In this document: one piece after another, positions 1 through 5,333 of the stretch
Numbering within the stretch: the stretch's first letter is position 1
Layout of the letters: each line of letters begins with the position of its first letter
NCBI GenBank assembly: GCA_025458465.1
Contig: JALOSK010000185.1
Coordinates: 1-6,096 of the forward strand
From: Sandarakinorhabdus sp.
GTDB taxonomy: Bacteria; Pseudomonadota; Alphaproteobacteria; Sphingomonadales; Sphingomonadaceae
Reading direction: 5' to 3'
DNA: 6,096 nucleotides
Made by a program: the position numbers and the translations under genes
The notes under the pieces: model-generated
The model's input: only the letters and a program-made list of their open reading frames with translations
Told to the model about the DNA's origin: nothing
Databases searched by the model: none

Positions 1-294
1 CCTGGTGGGCATTTTCTTGCAGCTCTGGAAGCCGGCGTCCTTCAACAGGCCCATCGTGTAGGCGCAGGCTTCCTCCATCCGGTAATTCTCGGCGGCGATC
101 CCGGGATTCCTGATCCAGTCCTGAATGCGGGCGATGTTTTCCGGCAACTGCCTGTCGATGGCGGCGCGGATCTTCTTCTGGGCGGCGGCGGCCGGCGGTT
201 TCGGGATGGCGGCAGTGGCGGGCAGGGCGATGGCGGCGGCCGCGCCCGCCAGCAGTTGACGGCGATCAAGGCGCGTGGTGGCGAATCCGGTCAT
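1..294 (-). CDS. Exported M20-family metallopeptidase, N-terminal part (runs off the left edge)
   Basis: Only the first 98 codons are present; the gene continues past position 1. The start is ATG at 294-292, preceded by a GGGAGGA Shine-Dalgarno at 307-301. An ATG five bases upstream (299-297) hits a stop after two codons, which fixes the start. The N-terminus reads DRRQLLAG followed by an Ala-rich hydrophobic stretch and an ALPATAA-like cleavage region, which resembles a twin-arginine (Tat) signal, so export to the periplasm is inferred. After it, residues about 40-98 (AIDRQLPENIARIQDWIRNP, then a segment ending LLKDAGF) resemble the start of M20/M25/M40 dipeptidases, where a helix precedes the metal-binding core. 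The metal ligands lie outside the window, so catalytic function cannot be confirmed. The gene is divergent from pucB and shares its upstream region. The family call is a moderate-confidence recognition of the N-terminal pattern. Confidence 0.6.
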   Translation of the reverse strand, partial: MTGFATTRLDRRQLLAGAAAAIALPATAAIPKPPAAAAQKKIRAAIDRQLPENIARIQDWIRNPGIAAENYRMEEACAYTMGLLKDAGFQSCKKMPTR

Positions 295-301
295 CTCATG
301 T

Positions 302-307
302 CCTCCC
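302..307 (-). promoter_or_regulatory. Ribosome binding site of the M20-type peptidase gene
   Basis: On the minus strand this reads GGGAGG, seven bases before the ATG at 294. It selects that start over the overlapping ATG at 299-297, which is closed by an immediate stop codon. Confidence 0.6.
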
Positions 308-437
308 GAGCGAATCATGCTTTGCGTTTTTTCACAGATCGCCGGGATTTGGCAGGCCGGTAAAGCCCTGCAACATGATGGCCTTGCGATGCTGCGGCGC
401 AACATCACCGTGGCATCCTGTGGATATGTCATTTGCC
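308..437. other. Intergenic region between the divergent peptidase and pucBA genes, left part
   Basis: I see no coding sequence here with a ribosome binding site and recognisable product. It must hold the promoter of the minus-strand peptidase, but no convincing -35/-10 pair stands out. Short open frames that start here (for example 275-466 plus) have no supporting features. Confidence 0.5.
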
Positions 438-462
438 TGTGTCGCGCCGATGCGGCGACACA
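438..462. promoter_or_regulatory. Inverted repeat upstream of pucB, candidate operator
   Basis: TGTGTCGC (438-445) and GCGACACA (455-462) are perfect 8-base arms around a 9-base spacer. The right arm directly abuts the TTGACA at 463-468, so a protein bound here would meet RNA polymerase. Photosynthesis genes are often controlled by PpsR/CrtJ, which binds TGT-N12-ACA. Here the nearest TGT and ACA are 15 bases apart, so the match to that consensus is imperfect. The repeat is seen directly; the role as operator is inferred. Confidence 0.4.
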
Positions 463-490
463 TTGACACATGCGACCGAATGGCTAAGGG
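463..490 (+). promoter_or_regulatory. Candidate promoter of pucBA
   Basis: A perfect sigma-70-type -35 hexamer TTGACA lies at 463-468. A weak -10 candidate, TAAGGG, is at 485-490, 16 bases downstream. The poor -10 would suit a gene that needs an activator or alternative sigma factor. If used, it leaves a leader of about 170 bases before pucB. Confidence 0.35.
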
Positions 491-670
491 ATGGTGGTGC
501 TGCGACCTACCGCCGCGCCTTATGCGTCAAAGCGACATGGGGCGGCCCGTCGGCGGAAGTTCGGGGCATGGAACGGGTCGCACGCATCAAAATGTGCCCA
601 TTCCGGCAAACAGGCGGGGGCGGCGCTGGCCTTTTGGCAGCGAGGGCCCCGAATGGGAGAGGAGTTCAAA
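491..670 (+). other. Presumed 5' leader of pucBA
   Basis: No gene is supported in this stretch. The pucB frame stays open upstream to an ATG at 491, but the extension has no antenna-like sequence and the good ribosome binding site lies only before 671. A purine-rich AGAGGAG (658-664) ends the leader six bases before the pucB ATG. Confidence 0.4.
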
Positions 671-823
671 ATGGCAGAAGATACCAAGGTCTACCCGACC
701 GGGCTGACCGAAAAGGAAGCGATGGAGATCAACGAGGGCCTGAAGTGGGGCACCCGGATTTTCGGCGCGATCGCCGTTCTGGCGCACATCCTGGCGTTCG
801 CTCTGACGCCGTGGCTGCAGTAA
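671..823 (+). CDS. pucB: LH2 (peripheral antenna) beta polypeptide
   Basis: A 50-residue single-span membrane protein that with the alpha subunit binds bacteriochlorophyll a and carotenoid in the LH2 ring, passing excitation to LH1 and the reaction centre. The ATG at 671 has AGAGGAG six bases upstream. The N-terminus is polar (MAEDTKVYPTGLTEKEA), then GTRIFG leads into the membrane span with AH at 38-39, and it ends in TPWLQ. His39 corresponds to the B850 ligand; Arg29, ten residues before, matches the LH2 arginine that contacts the B800 pigment. The GTR-F-G, AH-LA and TPWL pattern is that of LH2 beta (PucB), not of LH1 beta (PufB), which usually ends RPW. Oddity: the usual histidine 18 residues before His39 is Asn21. 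Full length and apparently intact. pucA follows after 19 bases, clearly co-transcribed. Confidence 0.9.
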   Translation: MAEDTKVYPTGLTEKEAMEINEGLKWGTRIFGAIAVLAHILAFALTPWLQ

Positions 824-842
824 GACTGGGGAGACTGAAATC

Positions 843-974
843 ATGAATGAAGGTCGTATCTGGCTCTATGTCAGCCCCAGCGTTGGCCTGCCGCTGTTCT
901 TCATCGGCGTGGCCGCCATCGCCCTGATCGTGCATGCCTCGATCCTGCTCAACACCAGCTGGTTCGGCAGCTAG
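843..974 (+). CDS. pucA: LH2 alpha polypeptide, prematurely stopped by a 13-bp duplication
   Basis: Encodes the alpha partner of PucB. The ATG at 843 has GGGGAG at 828-833. The open frame gives 43 residues: MNEGRIW at the start (Met1 region holds the B800 pigment in known LH2), Pro12 and Pro17, one membrane span of about residues 14-36, His31 as the B850 ligand, and TSWFGS at the end. Without gaps this aligns with characterised LH2 alpha chains, which continue Tyr44-Trp45. Here the codon after Ser43 is TAG (972-974). The stop is made by a tandem duplication at 961-986; with one copy removed the frame runs on to TAA at 1105-1107 and gives 83 residues starting the tail with YWEG. So this is either a truncated or inactive allele or a sequence error. 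LH1 alpha is excluded because the FDPRR-type N-terminus and NWL ending are absent. Confidence 0.85.
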   Translation: MNEGRIWLYVSPSVGLPLFFIGVAAIALIVHASILLNTSWFGS

Positions 975-986
975 GTTCGGCAGCTA
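961..986 (+). repeat. 13-bp perfect tandem duplication inside pucA
   Basis: GGTTCGGCAGCTA occurs at 961-973 and again at 974-986 with no gap; flanking bases do not extend the repeat. Thirteen is not a multiple of three, so the second copy shifts the frame and creates the TAG at 972-974. Replication slippage or an assembly/consensus error would both produce it. Confidence 0.95.
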
Positions 987-1107
987 CTGGGAAGGCGCCG
1001 CTGCTGCGGCTGCTGCCCCGGCCGCTGAAGCCGCTCCGGCCATGGAAGCTGCTCCGGCCGAAGCGCCGGCCGCTGAAGCCGCTCCGGCTGAAGCTCCGGC
1101 TCAGTAA
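985..1107 (+). pseudogene. pucA: Out-of-frame 3' part of pucA: Tyr-Trp plus Ala/Pro/Glu-rich tail
   Basis: Read from 985, the frame gives YWEG, a run of seven alanines and then repeated AAEAAPA/AEAPA units, ending in Gln and TAA (1105-1107), 40 residues in all. It joins seamlessly to residue 43 of pucA if one 13-bp copy is ignored. LH2 alpha chains normally have a short C-terminal tail of roughly 5-15 residues, so this 36-residue low-complexity tail after Tyr-Trp-Glu-Gly is long. Codons remain unbroken and the composition is regular, suggesting that it was translated until recently. There is no ribosome binding site or start of its own. Confidence 0.75.
1021..1088 (+). repeat. 20-bp direct repeat in the pucA tail, period 48 bp
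   Basis: GCCGCTGAAGCCGCTCCGGC occurs at 1021-1040 and exactly at 1069-1088. The spacing is 16 codons, so the repeat stays in the tail frame and encodes Ala-Ala-Glu-Ala-Ala-Pro-(Ala) both times. Internal duplication probably built or lengthened this tail. Confidence 0.85.
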
Positions 1108-1116
1108 GCTGATCCG

Positions 1117-1133
1117 CCCGGCCACCGGCCGGG
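1117..1133 (+). promoter_or_regulatory. GC-rich hairpin just after pucA
   Basis: CCCGGCC (1117-1123) and GGCCGGG (1127-1133) form seven G-C pairs around a three-base loop, ten bases after the original pucA stop. It has no T tract. In antenna operons such hairpins can protect the short, abundant mRNA from 3' exonucleases; that role here is inferred. Confidence 0.5.
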
Positions 1134-1151
1134 CCAGCTGAACCAGAAAGA

Positions 1152-1189
1152 GGCCGGCGTCCCCCAGGGGGCGCCGGCCTTATTCTTTT
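1152..1189 (+). terminator. Rho-independent terminator of pucBA, probably bidirectional
   Basis: GGCCGGCG (1152-1159) pairs with CGCCGGCC (1172-1179), and the inner CCCCC/GGGGG can extend the stem past one unpaired T. TTATTCTTTT follows at 1180-1189. On the minus strand the same stem is followed by CTCTTTCT, so it may also stop transcripts from the facing pucC gene. Confidence 0.85.
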
Positions 1190-1291
1190 GTGCCACTTCA
1201 ATCAGGGCAAGCGACTCGCTGGCAGCGCATCAGCGGCCGCCGTACGCCGGTGCGGACAGCGCCAGTCGCCGCGGCGGCCATCGTTTCAGGT

Positions 1292-2670
1292 TCAATCGCG
1301 GTTGTCGCGGCCCATCAGCGGCCACATCGCAGCCAGCGTGGCCGCCATGAAGGCCAATTCCAGCGCGAAGATGATCACATAGCCGCTGGCGTTGCCGGGC
1401 AGATCGAGGCCGATGTTCATGCCGTTCGCCACGTCGCGGATCACGCCGCCAATGGTGGCGCCAACGCCCTGGCTGGTGGCCTGCACCGCCCCCCAGGCGC
1501 CCATCGCGATGCCCACCTGGCTGCGCGGTGCCAGCAACATGGTGGCGGTGAGCGTGCCATGGCCGAACAGGCCGGTGCCGATGCCAGCCAGCAGCACGCC
1601 CAGCGTGAAGATCGACGGCGTGTCCGAACCGGCGGCAAAGATGATCAGTGCGGATCGGCACCCAGCGACAGGATATAGGACGCATAGGCAAAGCCGAGCA
1701 GGCTGCCGAATGCCATGATGGCGCTGAGCATCGTGGTTGTGCCCACGCCCAGTTTCAGCACTTCGCCGCCATAAGGTTCCAGCACGATATCCGACATGGA
1801 GAAGGCCAGCGTGCCCAGCCCCACCGCGATCAGGCGCAGCACGGCCTTGTCCTTCGATGCGAACAGCGCCCAGCTTTCCTTGAAGGTCGGATCCGGGGTC
1901 GCCGGCTCGGTGCGCTTGTAATGCGGAATGCGGGCTTCCTGTTTCCACAGCGCGGTGAAATTCAACAGGATGGTGATCACCGCCATGCCCTGGATCACCT
2001 GAATCAGGCGGCCCTGGGTGAAATCCTCCAGCGCCCAGCCGAAGAAGAAGGCCGCGGTGATCGAGCCAAGCAGCAGCATCACATACATCAGGCCCACCAC
2101 GTTGGGCTGCTGTTCGGGCTTGGTGAGATCGGTGGCGAGCGCCAGGCCCACGGTCTGCGTGGTGTGGATGCCGGCACCCACCAGCAGGAAGGCCAGCGCG
2201 GCGGCCGGCTGGCCCAGCCAGACGCGTTCATCATAGGCTTCCTGCGCGCCCGCCAGCACCAGGATGGCGAACGGCATGATGGCCAGCCCGCCGAACTGCA
2301 CCATCGTGCCCAGATAGATGTAGGGCACGCGGCGCCAGCCCAGCGCCGATTTGTGCGTGTCCGATTTGTGGCCGATAAGCGCCCGGAACGGCGCCGCCAG
2401 CAGCGGCAGCGCCAGCATGACGCCCACCAGCGTCGCCGGCACGCCCAGTTCCACGATCATCACGCGGTTCAATGTGCCCACCAGCAGCACCAGGCACATG
2501 CCCACGCTCACCTGGATAAGCGACAGGCGCAGCAGGCGCGACAACGGCAATTCGGCGCTCGCCACATCGGCAAACGGCAGGAAGCGCGCACCCCACGTCA
2601 TCCAGACCTGGATCATCTGGGCATTGAGGCCCTTGCGGCGCGCGGGGGTGATGCTGGGTTCGGAAGCCAT
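1292..2670 (-). pseudogene. pucC: PucC-like antenna assembly protein of the major facilitator superfamily, frame-disrupted
   Basis: PucC/LhaA proteins are 12-span inner-membrane proteins needed to assemble LH2 or LH1. The start is ATG at 2670 with GAGGG about six bases upstream. The first frame (2670-1645) gives 341 residues: an N-terminus with WGARFLPFAD, then the hallmark block with LNRVMIVELGVPA (about 67-79), PFRALIGHKSDTHKSALGWR and RVPYIYLGT, and several further spans. It ends at TGA (1647-1645) right after SLGADPH. The rest of the protein continues in another frame, LIIFAAGSDTPSIFTLG and then GLFGHGTLTA, to TGA at 1294-1292. In the family, DPH is normally followed by about 15 more residues before the hydrophobic stretch equivalent to LIIFAA. 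This indicates an out-of-frame deletion, not a single-base slip. The region spans 1379 bp, about 460 codons, a little short for the family (about 470). It converges on pucBA, so pucC is the likely identity; lhaA is the alternative. Confidence 0.8.
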
Positions 2671-2723
2671 GGGTCGCCCTCAAAGCCGATTGTGCCGATG
2701 ATGGCAATGGGGTGATGCGCCGA

Positions 2724-3200
2724 TCATGGCGTCACCCGGCTGCTGCGCAATTCGGCGATGGCATCGTTGGCCAGCCCATCGGCGCGTTCATTGTCGGGAT
2801 GGCCGGCGTGGCCCTTCACCCAGTGCCAGTGCACGCGGTGCGGTTTGGCAGCGGCCAGCAGCGCCTGCCACAGATCGTCATTCTTCACCGGTTTCCGGTC
2901 GGCGGTTTTCCAGCCGTTGCGCTGCCAGCCGTGCACCCACTTGGTGATGCCATCACGCACATAGACGCTGTCGGTGGTCAGTCGCACGTCGCAGGGGCGG
3001 GTAAGGGCGTTCAGCGCCGCGATCGCCGCCATCAACTCCATGCGGTTGTTGGTGGTATGGTCTTCCGCGCCCTTCAGTTCACGTTCCTTGTCGCCAAAGC
3101 GCAGGATCGCGCCCCAGCCGCCGATGCCGGGATTGCCCTTGCAGGCGCCATCGGTGGCGATTTCCACATGAGGGCGGGACGGCTGTGCGTCAGCGTCCAC
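2724..3200 (-). CDS. rnhA: Ribonuclease HI
   Basis: Cleaves the RNA strand of RNA-DNA hybrids in the cytoplasm, removing primers and R-loops. The product is 158 residues, the usual bacterial length. Catalytic acidic residues are all present: Asp17 in [11 protein letters not shown], Glu55 in NNRMELMAA, Asp77 in TTDSVYV and Asp141 in DNERADGLA, with His131 in [11 protein letters not shown]; each is offset by seven from E. coli numbering. The basic, Trp-rich handle ([19 protein letters not shown], about 87-105) is complete. The start is GTG at 3200-3198, with GGAG at 3211-3208 seven bases upstream. It overlaps the end of thrB by 11 bp, so translation is probably coupled to thrB. Last gene of the ispH-thrB-rnhA run. 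Intact and highly confident. Confidence 0.97.
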   Translation of the reverse strand: MDADAQPSRPHVEIATDGACKGNPGIGGWGAILRFGDKERELKGAEDHTTNNRMELMAAIAALNALTRPCDVRLTTDSVYVRDGITKWVHGWQRNGWKTADRKPVKNDDLWQALLAAAKPHRVHWHWVKGHAGHPDNERADGLANDAIAELRSSRVTP

Positions 3201-4164
3201 CCATCATCTCCGGTGTCGCCGCCAGATACCATTCAAGCCGGCGGGCAAAGGCCATCGGATCCTTGCGGGTGACCAGCGCATCGGCCGGCGTGTTCAACCA
3301 GTCAAAGGCACGGGTGAGGGTGAAGCGCAGCGCGGCGCCGGCCGCCAGGACAGGCAGGGCGGCGATCTCTGCTGGTTCAAGCGCAATCACATCGGCATAT
3401 CCGGCCATGAGGGCGGCGGCGCGTTCGGTGAAGAACTGCCGGCCATCATGGCTGAAGCACCAGGCCGCGTGGGTGACGGCGACGTCATAGGCGCGGGCAT
3501 CGGTGCAGGCGAAATAGAAATCAATGAGGCCCGAGACCTTGCCATCCAGCAGCAGCACGTTGTCGGGAAACAGATCGGCGTGGATGGTGGCCAGCGGCAG
3601 GCCCTGCGGCCAGTGGGCCGCGGACGACAGCCCGGCTTCGACCAGCGCCGGCAGATCGGCATCAATCTCGGCCAGGCGGCCTTCGCACCGTGCGGCCAAT
3701 GGCGGCCAGGCAGCCGGCCCCAGGGCGTTGGCGCGCGGGGCCGTGAAATCGATTGTGGCGGCGTGCATCCGACCCAGCGCCACGCCGACTTCGCGCGCGG
3801 CGGCTGGCGCGGGTTCGGTGACAGACACGCCAGGCAGGAACTCGATCAGGCAGGCCGGGCGGCCGTTGAGGCGCTGCAGTGTGCGGCCCTGCCGATCGGC
3901 CACCGGGCCGGGCACCGGCAGGCCCTTGGCGGCCAGATGGCCCATCAGGGCCAGGAACCACGGCAGATCGCCTTCGGCCACGCGCTTTTCATACAGCGTC
4001 AGGATGAAGCGGCCGCCCCCCGATGCCCCGCCGCTGGTTTCAGCCAAGAAATTGCTGTTCTCGACGCCTTCGGCGATGCCCTTGAAGCTGACGGCCTCGC
4101 CAACATCATAGCCGGCGAGAAAGGCGGCAAGATCATCGGCGCTGACCGGGGTATAGACGGCCAT
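3190..4164 (-). CDS. thrB: Homoserine kinase, type II (aminoglycoside phosphotransferase fold)
   Basis: Phosphorylates L-homoserine with ATP to O-phosphohomoserine, the step before threonine synthase. The 324 residues match the alphaproteobacterial ThrB that belongs to the APH kinase family, not the GHMP-type ThrB of E. coli. The N-terminus [20 protein letters not shown] is typical, followed by [12 protein letters not shown] (29-40) of the nucleotide-binding lobe, FILTLYEKR (53-61), the catalytic loop HADLFPDN (195-202; Asp197 as likely base, Asn202 metal-binding) and GLIDFYFAC (212-220; Asp215 metal-binding). The ATG at 4164 lies 20 bases after the ispH stop, and the gene overlaps rnhA by 11 bp, so the three genes are probably one transcript. 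Intact. Confidence 0.95.
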   Translation of the reverse strand: MAVYTPVSADDLAAFLAGYDVGEAVSFKGIAEGVENSNFLAETSGGASGGGRFILTLYEKRVAEGDLPWFLALMGHLAAKGLPVPGPVADRQGRTLQRLNGRPACLIEFLPGVSVTEPAPAAAREVGVALGRMHAATIDFTAPRANALGPAAWPPLAARCEGRLAEIDADLPALVEAGLSSAAHWPQGLPLATIHADLFPDNVLLLDGKVSGLIDFYFACTDARAYDVAVTHAAWCFSHDGRQFFTERAAALMAGYADVIALEPAEIAALPVLAAGAALRFTLTRAFDWLNTPADALVTRKDPMAFARRLEWYLAATPEMMGGR

Positions 4165-4184
4165 GGCGCAACCTGCCCGAACGG

Positions 4185-5201
4185 TCAGGCGGTGAGCGAG
4201 CGCGGCAGCTTGAACACCACTTCCTCGACGGCGGTGGTGATATTCTCGCAGGTGACGGTGAAGCGTTCACCCACCGCGGCCAGCACTTCCTGCACCAGCA
4301 ATTCCGGCGCAGACGCGCCCGCGGTGAGGCCCAGCGTGTCGACGCCGTCGAACCACGACCAGTCGATATCGGCGGCGCGCTGGATCAACCAGCTCCTGGC
4401 GCCTTCACGCTCTGCCACTTCGCGCAGGCGCTGGCTGTTGCTGCTGTTGGCGGCGCCGATCACCAGCACCAGATCGCAACGCGGCGCCATCGCCTTCACC
4501 GCGGCCTGCCGGTTCGACGTGGCATAACAGATGTCATCGCCGCGCGGGCCTTCGATGGCCGGGAAGCGGCGCTTCAGTTCGGCCACCATGTCGGCGGTGT
4601 CGTCCACGCTCAGGGTGGTTTGCGTCAGGAAGCCCAGGTTCTCCGGGTTGGCCGGCGCCACGGCCTGCGCATCTTCCAGCGTCTCGATCAGCGTCATGGC
4701 GCCATCGGGCACCTGGCCGAAGGTGCCGATCACTTCGGGGTGGCCCTGGTGGCCGATGAACAGGATATGCCGACCGGCAGCCACCAGACGCTCGGCCTGG
4801 CGGTGCACCTTCGACACCAGCGGGCAGGTGGCATCGACATAGGTGAGGCCGCGCTCTTCCGCCTTGGCCGGCACCGCCTTGGGCACGCCGTGGGCGGAAA
4901 ACACCACCGGCACGCCATCGGGCACTTCGTCGAGTTCTTCCACGAAGATGGCGCCCTTGGCCTTCAGGCTGTCCACCACGAACTTGTTGTGAACGATCTC
5001 ATGCCGGACATAGACCGGCGCGCCCCAGCGTTCGAGCGCCAGTTCAACGATGTGGATGGCGCGGTCGACGCCGGCGCAGAAACCGCGCGGCGCGGCGACC
5101 AGCACGGTCAAGGCCGGCTGGGCCAGAACAGCGGGATCGGCAGCAGGCGCGGCGGCAGATGCTGAGGATGCTGGGGCGGCGGGGGCTGGGGCAGTCGTCA
5201 T
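4185..5201 (-). CDS. ispH: 4-hydroxy-3-methylbut-2-enyl diphosphate reductase
   Basis: An iron-sulfur enzyme making isopentenyl and dimethylallyl diphosphate, the last step of the MEP isoprenoid pathway that feeds carotenoids, quinones and the bacteriochlorophyll tail. From the ATG at 5201 it has 338 residues. The three cluster cysteines are Cys42 ([11 protein letters not shown]), Cys126 ([11 protein letters not shown]) and Cys225 ([10 protein letters not shown]). Substrate-binding residues are visible in VRHEIVHNK (His71), GHQGHPEV (His154, Glu156), TQTTLS, SSNSQRL and TAGASAPE. The family body begins near [11 protein letters not shown] (31 onward); the 30 residues before it are Ala/Pro/Ser-rich. 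The start is uncertain: ATG at 5228 is also possible, no strong ribosome binding site precedes either, and the frame stays open to 5582. First gene of the run with thrB and rnhA; divergent from the lipoprotein gene. Confidence 0.93.
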   Translation of the reverse strand: MTTAPAPAAPASSASAAAPAADPAVLAQPALTVLVAAPRGFCAGVDRAIHIVELALERWGAPVYVRHEIVHNKFVVDSLKAKGAIFVEELDEVPDGVPVVFSAHGVPKAVPAKAEERGLTYVDATCPLVSKVHRQAERLVAAGRHILFIGHQGHPEVIGTFGQVPDGAMTLIETLEDAQAVAPANPENLGFLTQTTLSVDDTADMVAELKRRFPAIEGPRGDDICYATSNRQAAVKAMAPRCDLVLVIGAANSSNSQRLREVAEREGARSWLIQRAADIDWSWFDGVDTLGLTAGASAPELLVQEVLAAVGERFTVTCENITTAVEEVVFKLPRSLTA

Positions 5202-5235
5202 GGCCGCTGCTGATACGCGATTGCACATGGCCGCG

Positions 5236-5278
5236 CCACCCCCCAAGGCGTCGCAAGCGGGGGTGGATTGCGCCTTGG
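5236..5278 (-). promoter_or_regulatory. Two interleaved inverted repeats in the ispH upstream region
   Basis: CCACCCCC (5236-5243) pairs with GGGGGTGG (5259-5266), and CCAAGGCG (5243-5250) pairs with CGCCTTGG (5271-5278). Both are perfect 8-base matches, and the arms alternate so that the two stems compete or form a pseudoknot-like fold. The block lies 35 bases upstream of the chosen ispH start. Whether it is transcribed is unknown; a protein-binding site is the alternative. Confidence 0.35.
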
Positions 5279-5322
5279 AACGCCGTTGCACGCGGCGCTT
5301 GCTCCGTCGCCATTTGCCCCAT

Positions 5323-5330
5323 AGGAGAGG
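5323..5330 (+). promoter_or_regulatory. Ribosome binding site of the lipoprotein gene
   Basis: AGGAGAGG precedes the ATG at 5334 by three bases (six from the AGGAG core), a strong site that fixes the start. Confidence 0.7.
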
Positions 5331-5333
5331 GGC

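Noticed and set aside
427..470. Canonical PpsR/CrtJ site TGT-N12-ACA
   Set aside because: I checked the TGT and ACA triplets here and found no pair with 12-base spacing; the nearest has 15.
491..670. Upstream in-frame extension of pucB starting at 491
   Set aside because: The frame is open but encodes no antenna-like sequence; the strong ribosome binding site and the canonical PucB N-terminus place the start at 671.
671..974. LH1 genes pufB and pufA
   Set aside because: The beta chain has GTR-F-G and TPWL and the alpha chain MNEG-IW, the TSWF motif and (restored) YWEG, all LH2-like; LH1 hallmarks and adjacent pufLM are missing.
971..1201. Minus-strand open frame opposite the pucA tail
   Set aside because: Its Pro/Arg/Glu-rich sequence is the complement of the repetitive Ala/Pro/Glu tail and it runs through the terminator.
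1235..1279. GGCCGCC/GGCGGCC inverted repeat after pucC
   Set aside because: Seven G-C-only bases separated by 31 bases are expected by chance in this composition.
1648..2715. Long plus-strand open frame of 355 codons opposite pucC
   Set aside because: His/Arg/Gln-rich shadow of the GC-rich minus-strand gene, with no recognisable domain; the opposite strand clearly encodes PucC.
3448..4527. Plus-strand open frame of 359 codons opposite thrB and ispH
   Set aside because: Crosses two well-supported minus-strand genes and has no family features; a GC-rich antisense artefact.
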